64,000 nt of DNA from an uncultured Bacteroides sp. (lineage in GTDB: Bacteria; Bacteroidota; Bacteroidia; Bacteroidales; Bacteroidaceae): NCBI GenBank assembly GCA_949289265.1, contig CASENE010000058.1, forward strand, positions 121,681 to 185,680. The letters run 5' to 3'. Below are positions 16,722 to 23,392 of the stretch, piece by piece; the stretch's first letter is position 1; each line of letters starts with the position of its first letter. The position numbers and the translations under genes are program-made. Below the pieces are notes generated by a model, which saw only the letters and a list, made by a program, of their open reading frames with translations, searched no databases and was not told the DNA's origin.

Positions 16722-17489
16722 TCAGTAGACAAAGGGCAGGATACGCTTCCGGCGGCCCACGGCCTCGCGTCCGAATTCTTCTATATACTTATCGTGTATG
16801 GCATGCGCACGCGGCACGAGGTTGGCCGCCGTCCACGCCACGAACACCCAGGCGGCGGGCGTTCCGGCCATCACCGCGAAGCCTGTCCACTCCACCAGCT
16901 CGCCCAGGTAGTTGGCCGACGTGACGTAGCGGTACATCCCGGCGGAGGGCAGATAATGCCGCGTGTCGCCCGGGCGGCGCAGACGACGGATGACGCGGTC
17001 CGAGTGCAGGTTCAGCAACATGCCCCCCACGAAGAGCACAAAGCCCGCCACGTTGTGCGCCTCCAGCAGCGACGCAGCCCCGGCATCCGCAGGGTGGCTG
17101 GGAAAGACGAATAACCCGGTGGCCTGCAAGATGCCGTTGACTACGTTGAAGGTGACACCCATCAGCAGGATGCTGACCGGCATGCGGCTCCGTCCCCGCA
17201 TCAACAGGGGGAAGACGAACGACCGCTGTAGGTAATGCACTTGAAACAACAGGAAGTAGGCATACGCCGGCAGGGCAAACCCCGTGCCGCTACGTGCCCA
17301 GAGTAGGAACATCACGATGAACACCGGCGCCTCCATCAGGCACCACCCCAAACGGTTAGGCACCGAAGGTCCCCAGGCCCGTGTGCGGAAGATGCCATAG
17401 CCTGCGCGCACGCGATACAACGCCACGAACACCACGACGGCCAGCACGGACATCGTCCAGAGCAGAATGTGATAGGTTTGTTCGCTCAT
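16722..17489 (-). CDS. Steroid 5-alpha-reductase homologue (SRD5A family), integral membrane
   Basis: The 255-residue protein has about six to seven hydrophobic helices and the C-terminal signature of 3-oxo-5-alpha-steroid 4-dehydrogenases. Motifs seen are NLHSD (near residue 158), RRPGD, then YVTSANYLGELVEWTGFA and a final RAHAIHDKYIEEF...ILPFVY. These line up by eye with the human SRD5A1/SRD5A2 C-terminus (NIHSD, LRKPG, a [SG]AN[YF][FL]GE segment, then H-rich Y and IPF). The Asn and Glu of the ANYLGE motif that contact NADPH and substrate in the family are kept. It would reduce the delta-4 bond of 3-oxo steroids or bile acids using NADPH. The ATG at 17489 (MSEQTYHILLW) is chosen because the first helix starts there. 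It lies 11 bp behind a DUF3791-like gene. Confidence 0.92.
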   Translation of the reverse strand: MSEQTYHILLWTMSVLAVVVFVALYRVRAGYGIFRTRAWGPSVPNRLGWCLMEAPVFIVMFLLWARSGTGFALPAYAYFLLFQVHYLQRSFVFPLLMRGRSRMPVSILLMGVTFNVVNGILQATGLFVFPSHPADAGAASLLEAHNVAGFVLFVGGMLLNLHSDRVIRRLRRPGDTRHYLPSAGMYRYVTSANYLGELVEWTGFAVMAGTPAAWVFVAWTAANLVPRAHAIHDKYIEEFGREAVGRRKRILPFVY

Positions 17490-17500
17490 GACTGATGGGT

Positions 17501-17761
17501 TTAAAGTTGACTGTCGGTCTTTTCTGCCCGTCCGGCGGCTGGATGCGGTTGCTGTCCGGCTTTCCATTCCCTCTCCAACTCGTCGGCCAGGTAGGCGTCG
17601 CTGAGGCAATGCAGGTCGGCCACGCCTGCGCTCATCAGCCGGTAGGTGTCCGAATCGTAGAAGATGCCCAGCGCGTCTGCATAGGTCAGGGCGTTGCGCT
17701 CGGCAAAGAGCTGTACGATGCGGGCATACTTCATTTGCAGAATGGTCTTATCGGCTTGCAT
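17501..17761 (-). CDS. Small protein of DUF3791-like type, third gene of a toxin-antitoxin-like cassette
   Basis: The 86-residue protein contains the pattern ILQMKYARIVQLFAERNALT, then ALGIFYDSDTYRLMSAGV, then LHCLSDAYLADEL, which resembles small proteins usually labelled DUF3791 and found beside DUF3990 genes in Firmicutes and Bacteroidetes. It is predicted to be all helical and soluble. Its start overlaps the end of the DUF3990 gene by 14 bp. A Pro/Lys-rich tail follows the conserved part. The function is unproven; an antitoxin or chaperone role for the ADP-ribosyltransferase-like neighbour is my inference. Confidence 0.7.
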   Translation of the reverse strand: MQADKTILQMKYARIVQLFAERNALTYADALGIFYDSDTYRLMSAGVADLHCLSDAYLADELEREWKAGQQPHPAAGRAEKTDSQL

Positions 17762-18248
17762 GCGGGCCTCCTTCCGTCTTTATTTCTTCGGCTCCTACGA
17801 AGCGCAGGTGCCGGTCGATGACTGCTTGGTTCAGGATGCACAGCTGGTGGTTCGGGTGCTCGAACTTCAGCCTGCCCAGCGCGTCGTCTTTGTTGAGCAG
17901 GCCGGCGAAGTACAGGTCGATGGTGTTGAACACGCGGTCGTTGGCAATGCCGCCTTCCACCACGTCATACCGCCGCCGGCTTGTGCCCTTGCGGCATTCG
18001 CTGACGTAGTCCAGCCACTCTTCGTCGTAGCGCGCGAACCTTTTCACCTCGTATCCGGGCAGTTCGTCGTCCAGCTCGTATGCGTTGAGGTAGGCGGCCT
18101 GGCCGCGCAGCAGGAACCGCAGGGCATACTTGCGGGCCTGTTCCGGCAGTACGGTCAGGTAGACCCCCTTGCCAAAGTCCAGGTGCTCCCGCGAGTGGTG
18201 CACGTCGGGGCGGGCTATGACGGCGGTCGATGCGTGATAGAGTTTCAT
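17748..18248 (-). CDS. DUF3990 protein, ADP-ribosyltransferase-like fold (candidate toxin)
   Basis: The 166-residue protein begins with LYHAS and continues with a LDFGKGVYLTVLPEQARKYA segment. A His-containing first strand followed by a G-x-G-x-Y and an A-x-x-(Y/W)-A helix is the usual start of small ADP-ribosyltransferase-type domains (DUF3990 is grouped with them). Later conserved segments are YDVVEGGIANDRVF and HQLCILNQAVIDRHLRFV. It is sandwiched between two small DUF3791-type genes with overlaps at both ends (4 and 14 bp), the classic coupled arrangement of a toxin-antitoxin module. Catalytic activity is not demonstrated by the sequence alone. Confidence 0.75.
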   Translation of the reverse strand: MKLYHASTAVIARPDVHHSREHLDFGKGVYLTVLPEQARKYALRFLLRGQAAYLNAYELDDELPGYEVKRFARYDEEWLDYVSECRKGTSRRRYDVVEGGIANDRVFNTIDLYFAGLLNKDDALGRLKFEHPNHQLCILNQAVIDRHLRFVGAEEIKTEGGPHASR

Positions 18249-18475
18249 GCCAAGGCTCCTTTCTCTTTCAGACATTGTATCAGGTCTTCCACGATATACT
18301 CCTTGCTGAACGTATGCAGGACGTCGTAACCCGGTATCAGGTAGCTGTCCAGCAGGCCCGAGGAACGCAGCAAGCCGTACACCCGCGAGGCGCTCATCTG
18401 CAGCGCGTCGGCCAGGTTGCCCACGCAGAAGGTGGTAAAGCTCAGTTGGTCGAAGTTCATGGCGGGTTCTTTCAT
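18245..18475 (-). CDS. DUF3791 family small protein, first gene of the cassette
   Basis: The 76-residue protein matches the DUF3791 style: FTTFCVGNLADALQMSASRV, then LRSSGLLDSYLIPGYDVLHT and KEYIVEDLIQCL. The mid-part reads like a degenerate helix-turn-helix. It ends with an ATGA overlap into the DUF3990 gene. A complete promoter (-7 TAACTTTG at 18504-18511 and -33 TTTG at 18531-18534, 19 bp apart on the minus strand) lies directly upstream, so it is the first gene of a transcript that may run down to the sialidase gene. It is the more likely antitoxin/autoregulator (inference). Confidence 0.75.
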   Translation of the reverse strand: MKEPAMNFDQLSFTTFCVGNLADALQMSASRVYGLLRSSGLLDSYLIPGYDVLHTFSKEYIVEDLIQCLKEKGALA

Positions 18476-18503
18476 ATGCTTGCCTCCGGAGGATAGACTT
18501 GGG

Positions 18504-18534
18504 CAAAGTTAGTCATTCCTTTGGGATATACAAA
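18504..18534 (-). promoter_or_regulatory. Complete -33/-7 promoter of the DUF3791-DUF3990 / steroid-enzyme transcript
   Basis: The minus strand has TTTG (18531-18534), 19 bp, then TAACTTTG (18504-18511). No further TAnnTTTG box is seen before the sialidase end, so seven genes may depend on this promoter. Confidence 0.7.
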
Positions 18535-18555
18535 CTTTGGCGTTGAAGTTTTTCG

Positions 18556-18563
18556 TACCTTTG
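18556..18563 (+). promoter_or_regulatory. -7 promoter box reading toward the helicase gene
   Basis: TACCTTTG on the plus strand, diverging from the cassette promoter. If used, repeat array D would lie in the 5' untranslated region of the helicase mRNA. A weaker TACCTTTT at 18741-18748 just before the ATG is an alternative. Confidence 0.5.
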
Positions 18564-18612
18564 TCGCGCTCTTCCGCCCGGCGCGTCCGGAGGCCGAAGC
18601 AAACAGCCTGCT

Positions 18613-18718
18613 ATTCAGCGCTTAGTGACGTAGTAGTCCCCGGTCGGTAGGACAGTAGTTCCCGGTCGGTGGCATAGTAGTTCCCGGTCGGCAGGACAGT
18701 AATCCCCGGTCGGGCGGG
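18613..18718. repeat. Tandem dyad array D, 22-bp period, with conserved head
   Basis: CCCGGTCGG recurs at 18639, 18661, 18683 and 18705, exactly 22 bp apart. It is preceded by the head ATTCAGCGCTTAGTG (18613-18627), which is shared with arrays H and L. Confidence 0.9.
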
Positions 18719-18752
18719 ATGTGTGCCCGGAAGAGCCGTCTACCTTTTCCAC

Positions 18753-20663
18753 ATGAATCAGAAAGAAAATATGGCAACAACAGAAAGCCCCCTTCTCCAC
18801 CTGCAGCGGATGCAGCTGCTGCTGCGGATGGAATACGAATACGAGAAGGCCGAATTCCGGCGGCAGACCGAGACCATGGGCGTGGCCCGGCGGGTGAAGC
18901 GCGGGGACTGCTGGTTCCCCGTGCGCACGGGCCGCAGCTACTACAACTCGCTCAACCAGCTGGTGATGGAACTGACACGCACGGAAGACCTGGACATCGA
19001 GCACTCGTTCGAATTCGGCCGCCCGCTCCTGTTCTTCCGCCAGAGCGCGGACGGGGCACTGACCTACTATCCCTTCCAAGCCACGGTGAGTTACGCCGAC
19101 GACGCCCGCCTGGTGGCCGTCCTGCCCGGAGCCGGGGCCGTGGCCGCGCTGCAGGAGGCCGGGCGGCTGGGCGTGCAGTTGTCGTTCGACGAGACCAGCT
19201 ACCAGCTGATGTTCCAGGCGCTGGCCGACGTCGTCCGCGCCCGCGGCAACCGCCTGGCCGAACTGCGCGACATCCTGCTGGGCACGCAGCCCGCCGGCTT
19301 CCGCACGCTCTATCCCGTACGCTTCCCCTGGCTCAACGCCTCGCAGGAGTCGGCGGTCAACCGCGTCCTCTGCGCCAGGGACGTAGCCATCGTCCACGGG
19401 CCTCCGGGCACCGGCAAAACCACGACGCTCGTAGAGGCCATCTACGAGACGTTGCACCGCGAACCGCAGGTGCTGGTCTGCGCGCAAAGCAACATGGCCG
19501 TGGACTGGATTGCGGAAAAACTCTCCGACCGGGGCCTCTCCGTCCTGCGCCTGGGCAACCCCGCGCGCGTGACGGACCGCATGCTGGCCTTCACCTACGA
19601 GCGCCGCTTCGAGTCGCACCCCGCCTATGCCGAGCTATGGGCCGTGCGCCGCGAGATACGTATGCTCTCCGCCTCCGGACGCCGGGGCAGCCGCGACGGG
19701 CACGAGTCCTTGCGCCACCGCCTCGGCAAGTTGCGCGACCGCGCCACCGCCCTCGAGGTGCAAATCAACGCCGACCTCTTCGACTCGGCCCATGTCATCG
19801 CCTCCACTCTCACGGGCGCGGGCCACCGCCTCTTGCAGGGCCGCCGCTTCGGCACCCTCTTCGTCGACGAGGCGGGACAGGCCCTGGAAGCCGCCACGTG
19901 GATAGCCATCCGCCGGGCCGACCGTGTCATTCTGGCCGGCGACCACTGCCAGCTGCCGCCCACCGTCAAGTGCCCCGACGCCGCCCGCGGGGGGCTGGAC
20001 GAGACGCTTATGCAGCGCGTGGCCGCCCGCAAGCCGGAGACCGTCAGCCTGCTCAGGGTGCAATACCGGATGCATGAGGACATCATGCGCTTCCCCTCGC
20101 GGTGGTTCTACAACGGGCTGTTGGAGGCTGATTCCAGCGTGCGCCACCGCGGCATCCTGGACTGGGACACGCCCGTGGAGTGGATAGATACCACGGGCCG
20201 CGACTTCCGCGAGGAGTTTGTGGGCGACACCTTCGGGCGCATCAACCGCCCCGAGGCCGACCTGCTGCTCGATACGTTGCAGGCGTACATCGCCCGCATC
20301 GGCGGCAGCCGCATCCTGCAGGAGCGCGTGGACTTCGGGCTTATCTCGCCCTACAAGGCTCAGGTGCAATACCTGCGCGCCCGCCTGCGCCAATGCGACG
20401 CCCTGCGGCCCTACCGTCATCTGCTTGCGGTGAACACCGTCGACGGCTTCCAGGGGCAGGAGCGCGACGTCATCTTCATTTCGCTGGTGCGCGCCAACGA
20501 CGACGGGCAGATAGGCTTTCTCTCCGACCTGCGCCGCATGAACGTGGCCATCACCCGCGCGCGGATGAAGCTGGTCGTCCTGGGCGAGGCGCAGACGCTG
20601 GCCCGCCACCCGTTCTACAAGGCCCTGCTGGACTACATCCGCCGCCTGCACGGGACGGACTGA
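18753..20663 (+). CDS. Superfamily 1 (UPF1/IGHMBP2-like) DNA/RNA helicase
   Basis: The product of about 636 residues has the ordered SF1B motifs: Walker A GPPGTGKTT (Lys222), Ia region CAQSNMAVD, Walker B VDEAGQ, motif III GDHCQLPPTV, motif IV QYRMH, motif V VDGFQGQERDV and motif VI NVAITRAR. An N-terminal beta-rich region (about 40-170) precedes the motor, as in UPF1-like helicases, and there is no nuclease domain. Two ATGs are plausible, 18753 and 18771 (MATTESP); 18753 is kept because it lies right behind the weak TACCTTTT box. It stands alone between divergent and convergent neighbours. The role is probably nucleic-acid remodelling in repair or RNA metabolism; a defence role has no support here. 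Confidence 0.9.
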   Translation: MNQKENMATTESPLLHLQRMQLLLRMEYEYEKAEFRRQTETMGVARRVKRGDCWFPVRTGRSYYNSLNQLVMELTRTEDLDIEHSFEFGRPLLFFRQSADGALTYYPFQATVSYADDARLVAVLPGAGAVAALQEAGRLGVQLSFDETSYQLMFQALADVVRARGNRLAELRDILLGTQPAGFRTLYPVRFPWLNASQESAVNRVLCARDVAIVHGPPGTGKTTTLVEAIYETLHREPQVLVCAQSNMAVDWIAEKLSDRGLSVLRLGNPARVTDRMLAFTYERRFESHPAYAELWAVRREIRMLSASGRRGSRDGHESLRHRLGKLRDRATALEVQINADLFDSAHVIASTLTGAGHRLLQGRRFGTLFVDEAGQALEAATWIAIRRADRVILAGDHCQLPPTVKCPDAARGGLDETLMQRVAARKPETVSLLRVQYRMHEDIMRFPSRWFYNGLLEADSSVRHRGILDWDTPVEWIDTTGRDFREEFVGDTFGRINRPEADLLLDTLQAYIARIGGSRILQERVDFGLISPYKAQVQYLRARLRQCDALRPYRHLLAVNTVDGFQGQERDVIFISLVRANDDGQIGFLSDLRRMNVAITRARMKLVVLGEAQTLARHPFYKALLDYIRRLHGTD

Positions 20664-20680
20664 ACGCCCTTCGGGCTCTT

Positions 20681-20786
20681 CCGGAAAAACACCGTGGTCT
20701 TTTTGGAAAAACACCGTGGTCTTTTTGGAAAAACACCGTGGTCTTTTCTGGAAAACACCGCGGTCTTTTTTCTGAGGCACCGCGAA
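20681..20786. repeat. Tandem dyad array E, 22-bp period
   Basis: ACCGTGGTC starts at 20691, 20713 and 20735, ACCGCGGTC at 20757 and ACCGCG at 20779, exactly 22 bp apart. Each unit is an imperfect 20-bp palindrome of the form AAAAA-n-ACC-nn-GGT-n-TTTTT. It lies between the convergent helicase and ilvC genes. Confidence 0.92.
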
Positions 20787-20835
20787 GAAGTCTGGACGCA
20801 TTGCCTAAGCTGCTGGGATACACCGTAGAACAGGC

Positions 20836-20888
20836 GAAAAAGAGGGCGTGCCGAAACGGATTCCTTCTCCGCCTTTCGGCACGCCCTC
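20836..20888 (-). terminator. Intrinsic terminator of the ilv operon
   Basis: A perfect 15-bp stem (20842-20856 with 20874-20888, GAGGGCGTGCCGAAA) is followed on the minus strand by CTTTTTCG, a T-run. It lies just behind the ilvC stop codon. Confidence 0.9.
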
Positions 20889-20909
20889 GATGGGGGAGGC
20901 TTGAAAGCC

Positions 20910-21953
20910 TTAGTTGTTCTCCGGACGGAGCTTGCGCACGGTCACGGCCGTCTGCCACATCTCGCTCTCGCGCAGGGCCTTGAGTTCGGCGTTCAGTTTC
21001 TCACGATAGTCCGGCTTCGAGTTGCTTTCGATGCTGATGCGGGCCTCGTTGCCGCTGGACACGCTCTGGTAGAGCTTCTCCATCACCGGCTTGATGGCAT
21101 CGTGGAAGGGTCCCATCCAGTCGAGGGCGCCCCGTTGCGCGGTGGTCGAGCAGTTGGCGTACATCCAGTCCATCCCATTCTTGGCGAAGAGGGGCATCAG
21201 CGACTGCGTCAGTTCTTCCACCGTTTCGTTGAATGCCTCCGACGGCGAGTGCCCGTGTTCGCGCAGCACCTCGTACTGGGCCAGCAGCAGTCCCTGGATG
21301 GCGCCCATCAGCGAGCCGCGTTCGCCCGTCAGGTCGGAATACACTTCGCGCTTGAACGTGGTCTCGAACAGATAGCCCGAGCCGATGCCGATGCCGAAGG
21401 CCAGCGTGCGTTCCTTGGCATGGCCCGTGGCATCCTGATAGATGGCGTACGAGCTGTTCAGCCCGCGGCCTTCGAGGAACATCGTGCGGAGCGACGTGCC
21501 CGAACCCTTCGGGGCCACCATGATGACGTCGATGTCCTTGGGCGGGATGATGTGCGTCTGGTCGTTGTACGTGATGCCGAATCCGTGGGAGAAGTAGAGG
21601 GCTTTGCCGACCGTCAGGTACTGCTGGATGTGGGGCCATACGGCAATCTGCGCAGCGTCGCTCAGCAGCATGCACACGATGGTGCCGCGCTTGGCTGCCT
21701 CTTCGAGCGAGAAGAGCGTCTCGCCCGGCACCCATCCGTCGGCCACGGCCTTGTCGTACGTCTTGCCTTCGCGCTGGCCCACGATGACGTTGAAGCCGTT
21801 GTCGCGCAGGTTGCAGGCCTGTCCCGGCCCTTGCACGCCGTAGCCCAGTACGGCGATGGTTTCATTCTTCAGGATTTCGCGTGCTTTCTCTAAGGGAAAC
21901 TCTTCGCGGGTAACCACGTTCTCGGTTACGCCGCCAAAATTCATTTGTGCCAT
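20910..21953 (-). CDS. ilvC: Ketol-acid reductoisomerase
   Basis: The 347-residue enzyme performs the second common step of valine, leucine and isoleucine synthesis, converting acetolactate-type 2-hydroxy acids to dihydroxy acids with NAD(P)H and Mg. The Rossmann fingerprint AVLGYGVQGPGQ (about residues 36-47) is present, as are FSHGFGI, APKGSG and the metal-binding E/D residues of the knotted C-terminal domain (SDLTGERG, EETVEEL-like, CSTTAQRGALDW). It is the last gene of the operon and is followed by a strong terminator. The gap from the thioesterase gene is 49 bp. Confidence 0.97.
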   Translation of the reverse strand: MAQMNFGGVTENVVTREEFPLEKAREILKNETIAVLGYGVQGPGQACNLRDNGFNVIVGQREGKTYDKAVADGWVPGETLFSLEEAAKRGTIVCMLLSDAAQIAVWPHIQQYLTVGKALYFSHGFGITYNDQTHIIPPKDIDVIMVAPKGSGTSLRTMFLEGRGLNSSYAIYQDATGHAKERTLAFGIGIGSGYLFETTFKREVYSDLTGERGSLMGAIQGLLLAQYEVLREHGHSPSEAFNETVEELTQSLMPLFAKNGMDWMYANCSTTAQRGALDWMGPFHDAIKPVMEKLYQSVSSGNEARISIESNSKPDYREKLNAELKALRESEMWQTAVTVRKLRPENN

Positions 21954-22002
21954 TGTTTCTTGTTTTTGGGTTTAATGTTATACATGTATGGGTTTGTTTT
22001 CT

Positions 22003-22797
22003 TCAGGATGCTTGTCCGGGTGCGGAGGACTCGCAGTCCGGGTGTGAACAGGGCTGGCCGAACTCCACCTGGGCTCTGCACACGGTCTCCGTGCCGTTCT
22101 TCCGCACCTCCACGCTGTACGTCTCTTCTCCGGCTTCGGGTTGTTGGCACAGGAAGGAGAGCGTATCGTCGTAGTAGCTTTCGGCCACGTAGGCCATCTC
22201 GAAGCGGCGGATGCGCCGCCGGCGGTAGAGGTCGAGGGGGAAGAGGTCGAGGATGTGCTCGATGTAGCGGATGCTGTTCACGTGCCCGTTGAGGTCGATG
22301 TCGCTGTAGCGTGCCCGCAGTGTGGCCGCCTCTTCTCCGCCGTGCACTTTGATGCGCGAGGGCTTGGCGATGGGGCAGGGGTGTTCGCAGACATAGTCCG
22401 TGATGCTGCCGCCGTTGATGCCCAGGAGGTCGACCGGCTTGCGGGTGTGCATGTTGATCATGGCCCACACAGAGCGTGCATAGCCCAGGGGGCGCCCGTC
22501 GTTGTCCAGGATGGCATAGTTGCGGTCGGTGAAGAGGCGGTAGACGCCTTCTACCCACGTATCAATGCGGAAGACTTCGTTCTGGCGGGGCATCTCCTCC
22601 ATCTCGATGGCCAGGCGCGAGAGCACCCAGGTGTAACTTTCTTCGTTGACGGTGCCCATGCCGAAGCCCCGCTCTTGGGCGTGGAGGCTGGCGCAGTTCA
22701 GCAGGTGGTTGCCCAACACGCCCAGCGTGAGCCGCCCGCTGAAGTCCGTGTGGAACGGTTCGGTCGCGAAGCGGTATGTGCCTATCTTGTCGTTCAT
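22003..22797 (-). CDS. Acyl-ACP thioesterase (double hotdog)
   Basis: The 264-residue protein has the FatA/FatB-type tandem hotdog fold: a first domain with RLTLGVLGNHLLNCASLHA and a second with DIDLNGHVNSIRYIEHILD, which carries the conserved Asn/His active-site pair. It hydrolyses acyl-ACP to free fatty acid and helps set chain length. The start codon overlaps the ilvN stop (ATGA), so expression is coupled to the acetolactate synthase. The same gene occupies this position in the Bacteroides ilv operon, which suggests a link between branched-chain amino acid supply and branched-chain fatty acid synthesis (inference). Confidence 0.93.
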   Translation of the reverse strand: MNDKIGTYRFATEPFHTDFSGRLTLGVLGNHLLNCASLHAQERGFGMGTVNEESYTWVLSRLAIEMEEMPRQNEVFRIDTWVEGVYRLFTDRNYAILDNDGRPLGYARSVWAMINMHTRKPVDLLGINGGSITDYVCEHPCPIAKPSRIKVHGGEEAATLRARYSDIDLNGHVNSIRYIEHILDLFPLDLYRRRRIRRFEMAYVAESYYDDTLSFLCQQPEAGEETYSVEVRKNGTETVCRAQVEFGQPCSHPDCESSAPGQAS

Positions 22798-23354
22798 GAT
22801 GCTTGTTCTTTGGATTGGCGGTATTTGGCCTCGCGCTCGGCCAGGTATTCGTTGACGCGCTCGATGCAACTGGTGGTGATGGCCACCCGTCCCGAGCGGA
22901 CGAACTGTAGCACGCATCCCAGTTCCTGCAGCTTCTGGTAGAGCAAGGTGATTTCCTCGCTCATCCCGTTCATCTCGACGATGGAGAACACGGGGTTCAC
23001 CTCTACGATGCGGGCGTGGAACTGGCGGATGATTTTGGACACCTCGTGTTTGTTCTCCAATACGGGCGTCGTGAGTTTGTAGAGGGCAATCTCGTGCTGG
23101 TAGATTTCGTGGTCGGTGAAGTAGTGTGCCTGCAGCACGTCAATCTTCTTCGATATCTGTTTTACCACCTTTTCGATGGTGTCCTTGTCCGTCCAGGCGG
23201 TGATGGTGTACTTGTGTACTCCCTGTATGGACGAGGCCGACACGTTGAGGCTCTCAATATTGATTTGTCTCCGCGTGAACACGGCTGTCACCTGGTTCAG
23301 CAACCCGGCTATGTTTTCGGAGTGTACGATGATGGTGTATAATGTCTTTTCCAT
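22794..23354 (-). CDS. ilvN: Acetolactate synthase small (regulatory) subunit
   Basis: The 186-residue protein begins with an ACT domain (TLYTIIVHSENIAGLLNQVT, NIESLNVSAS) and has the second ALS-regulatory domain. It binds valine-type effectors and gives feedback control over the catalytic subunit encoded just upstream. The gap from the ilvB gene is 38 bp and the stop overlaps the thioesterase start. The length fits IlvN/IlvH. Confidence 0.95.
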   Translation of the reverse strand: MEKTLYTIIVHSENIAGLLNQVTAVFTRRQINIESLNVSASSIQGVHKYTITAWTDKDTIEKVVKQISKKIDVLQAHYFTDHEIYQHEIALYKLTTPVLENKHEVSKIIRQFHARIVEVNPVFSIVEMNGMSEEITLLYQKLQELGCVLQFVRSGRVAITTSCIERVNEYLAEREAKYRQSKEQAS

Positions 23355-23392
23355 GCTCCATTCTTCATTTTAGTTCTTCATTCTTCATTCGC

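Noticed and set aside
18753-20663. Helicase as part of an anti-phage defence system
   Set aside because: It stands alone with no nuclease, sensor or other defence gene beside it and looks like the common chromosomal UPF1-like helicase of Bacteroidales.
20681-20786. CRISPR array interpretation of the short tandem arrays
   Set aside because: The whole 21-23 bp unit repeats with no unique spacer, copy numbers are 3-5, and no cas genes are present in the window.
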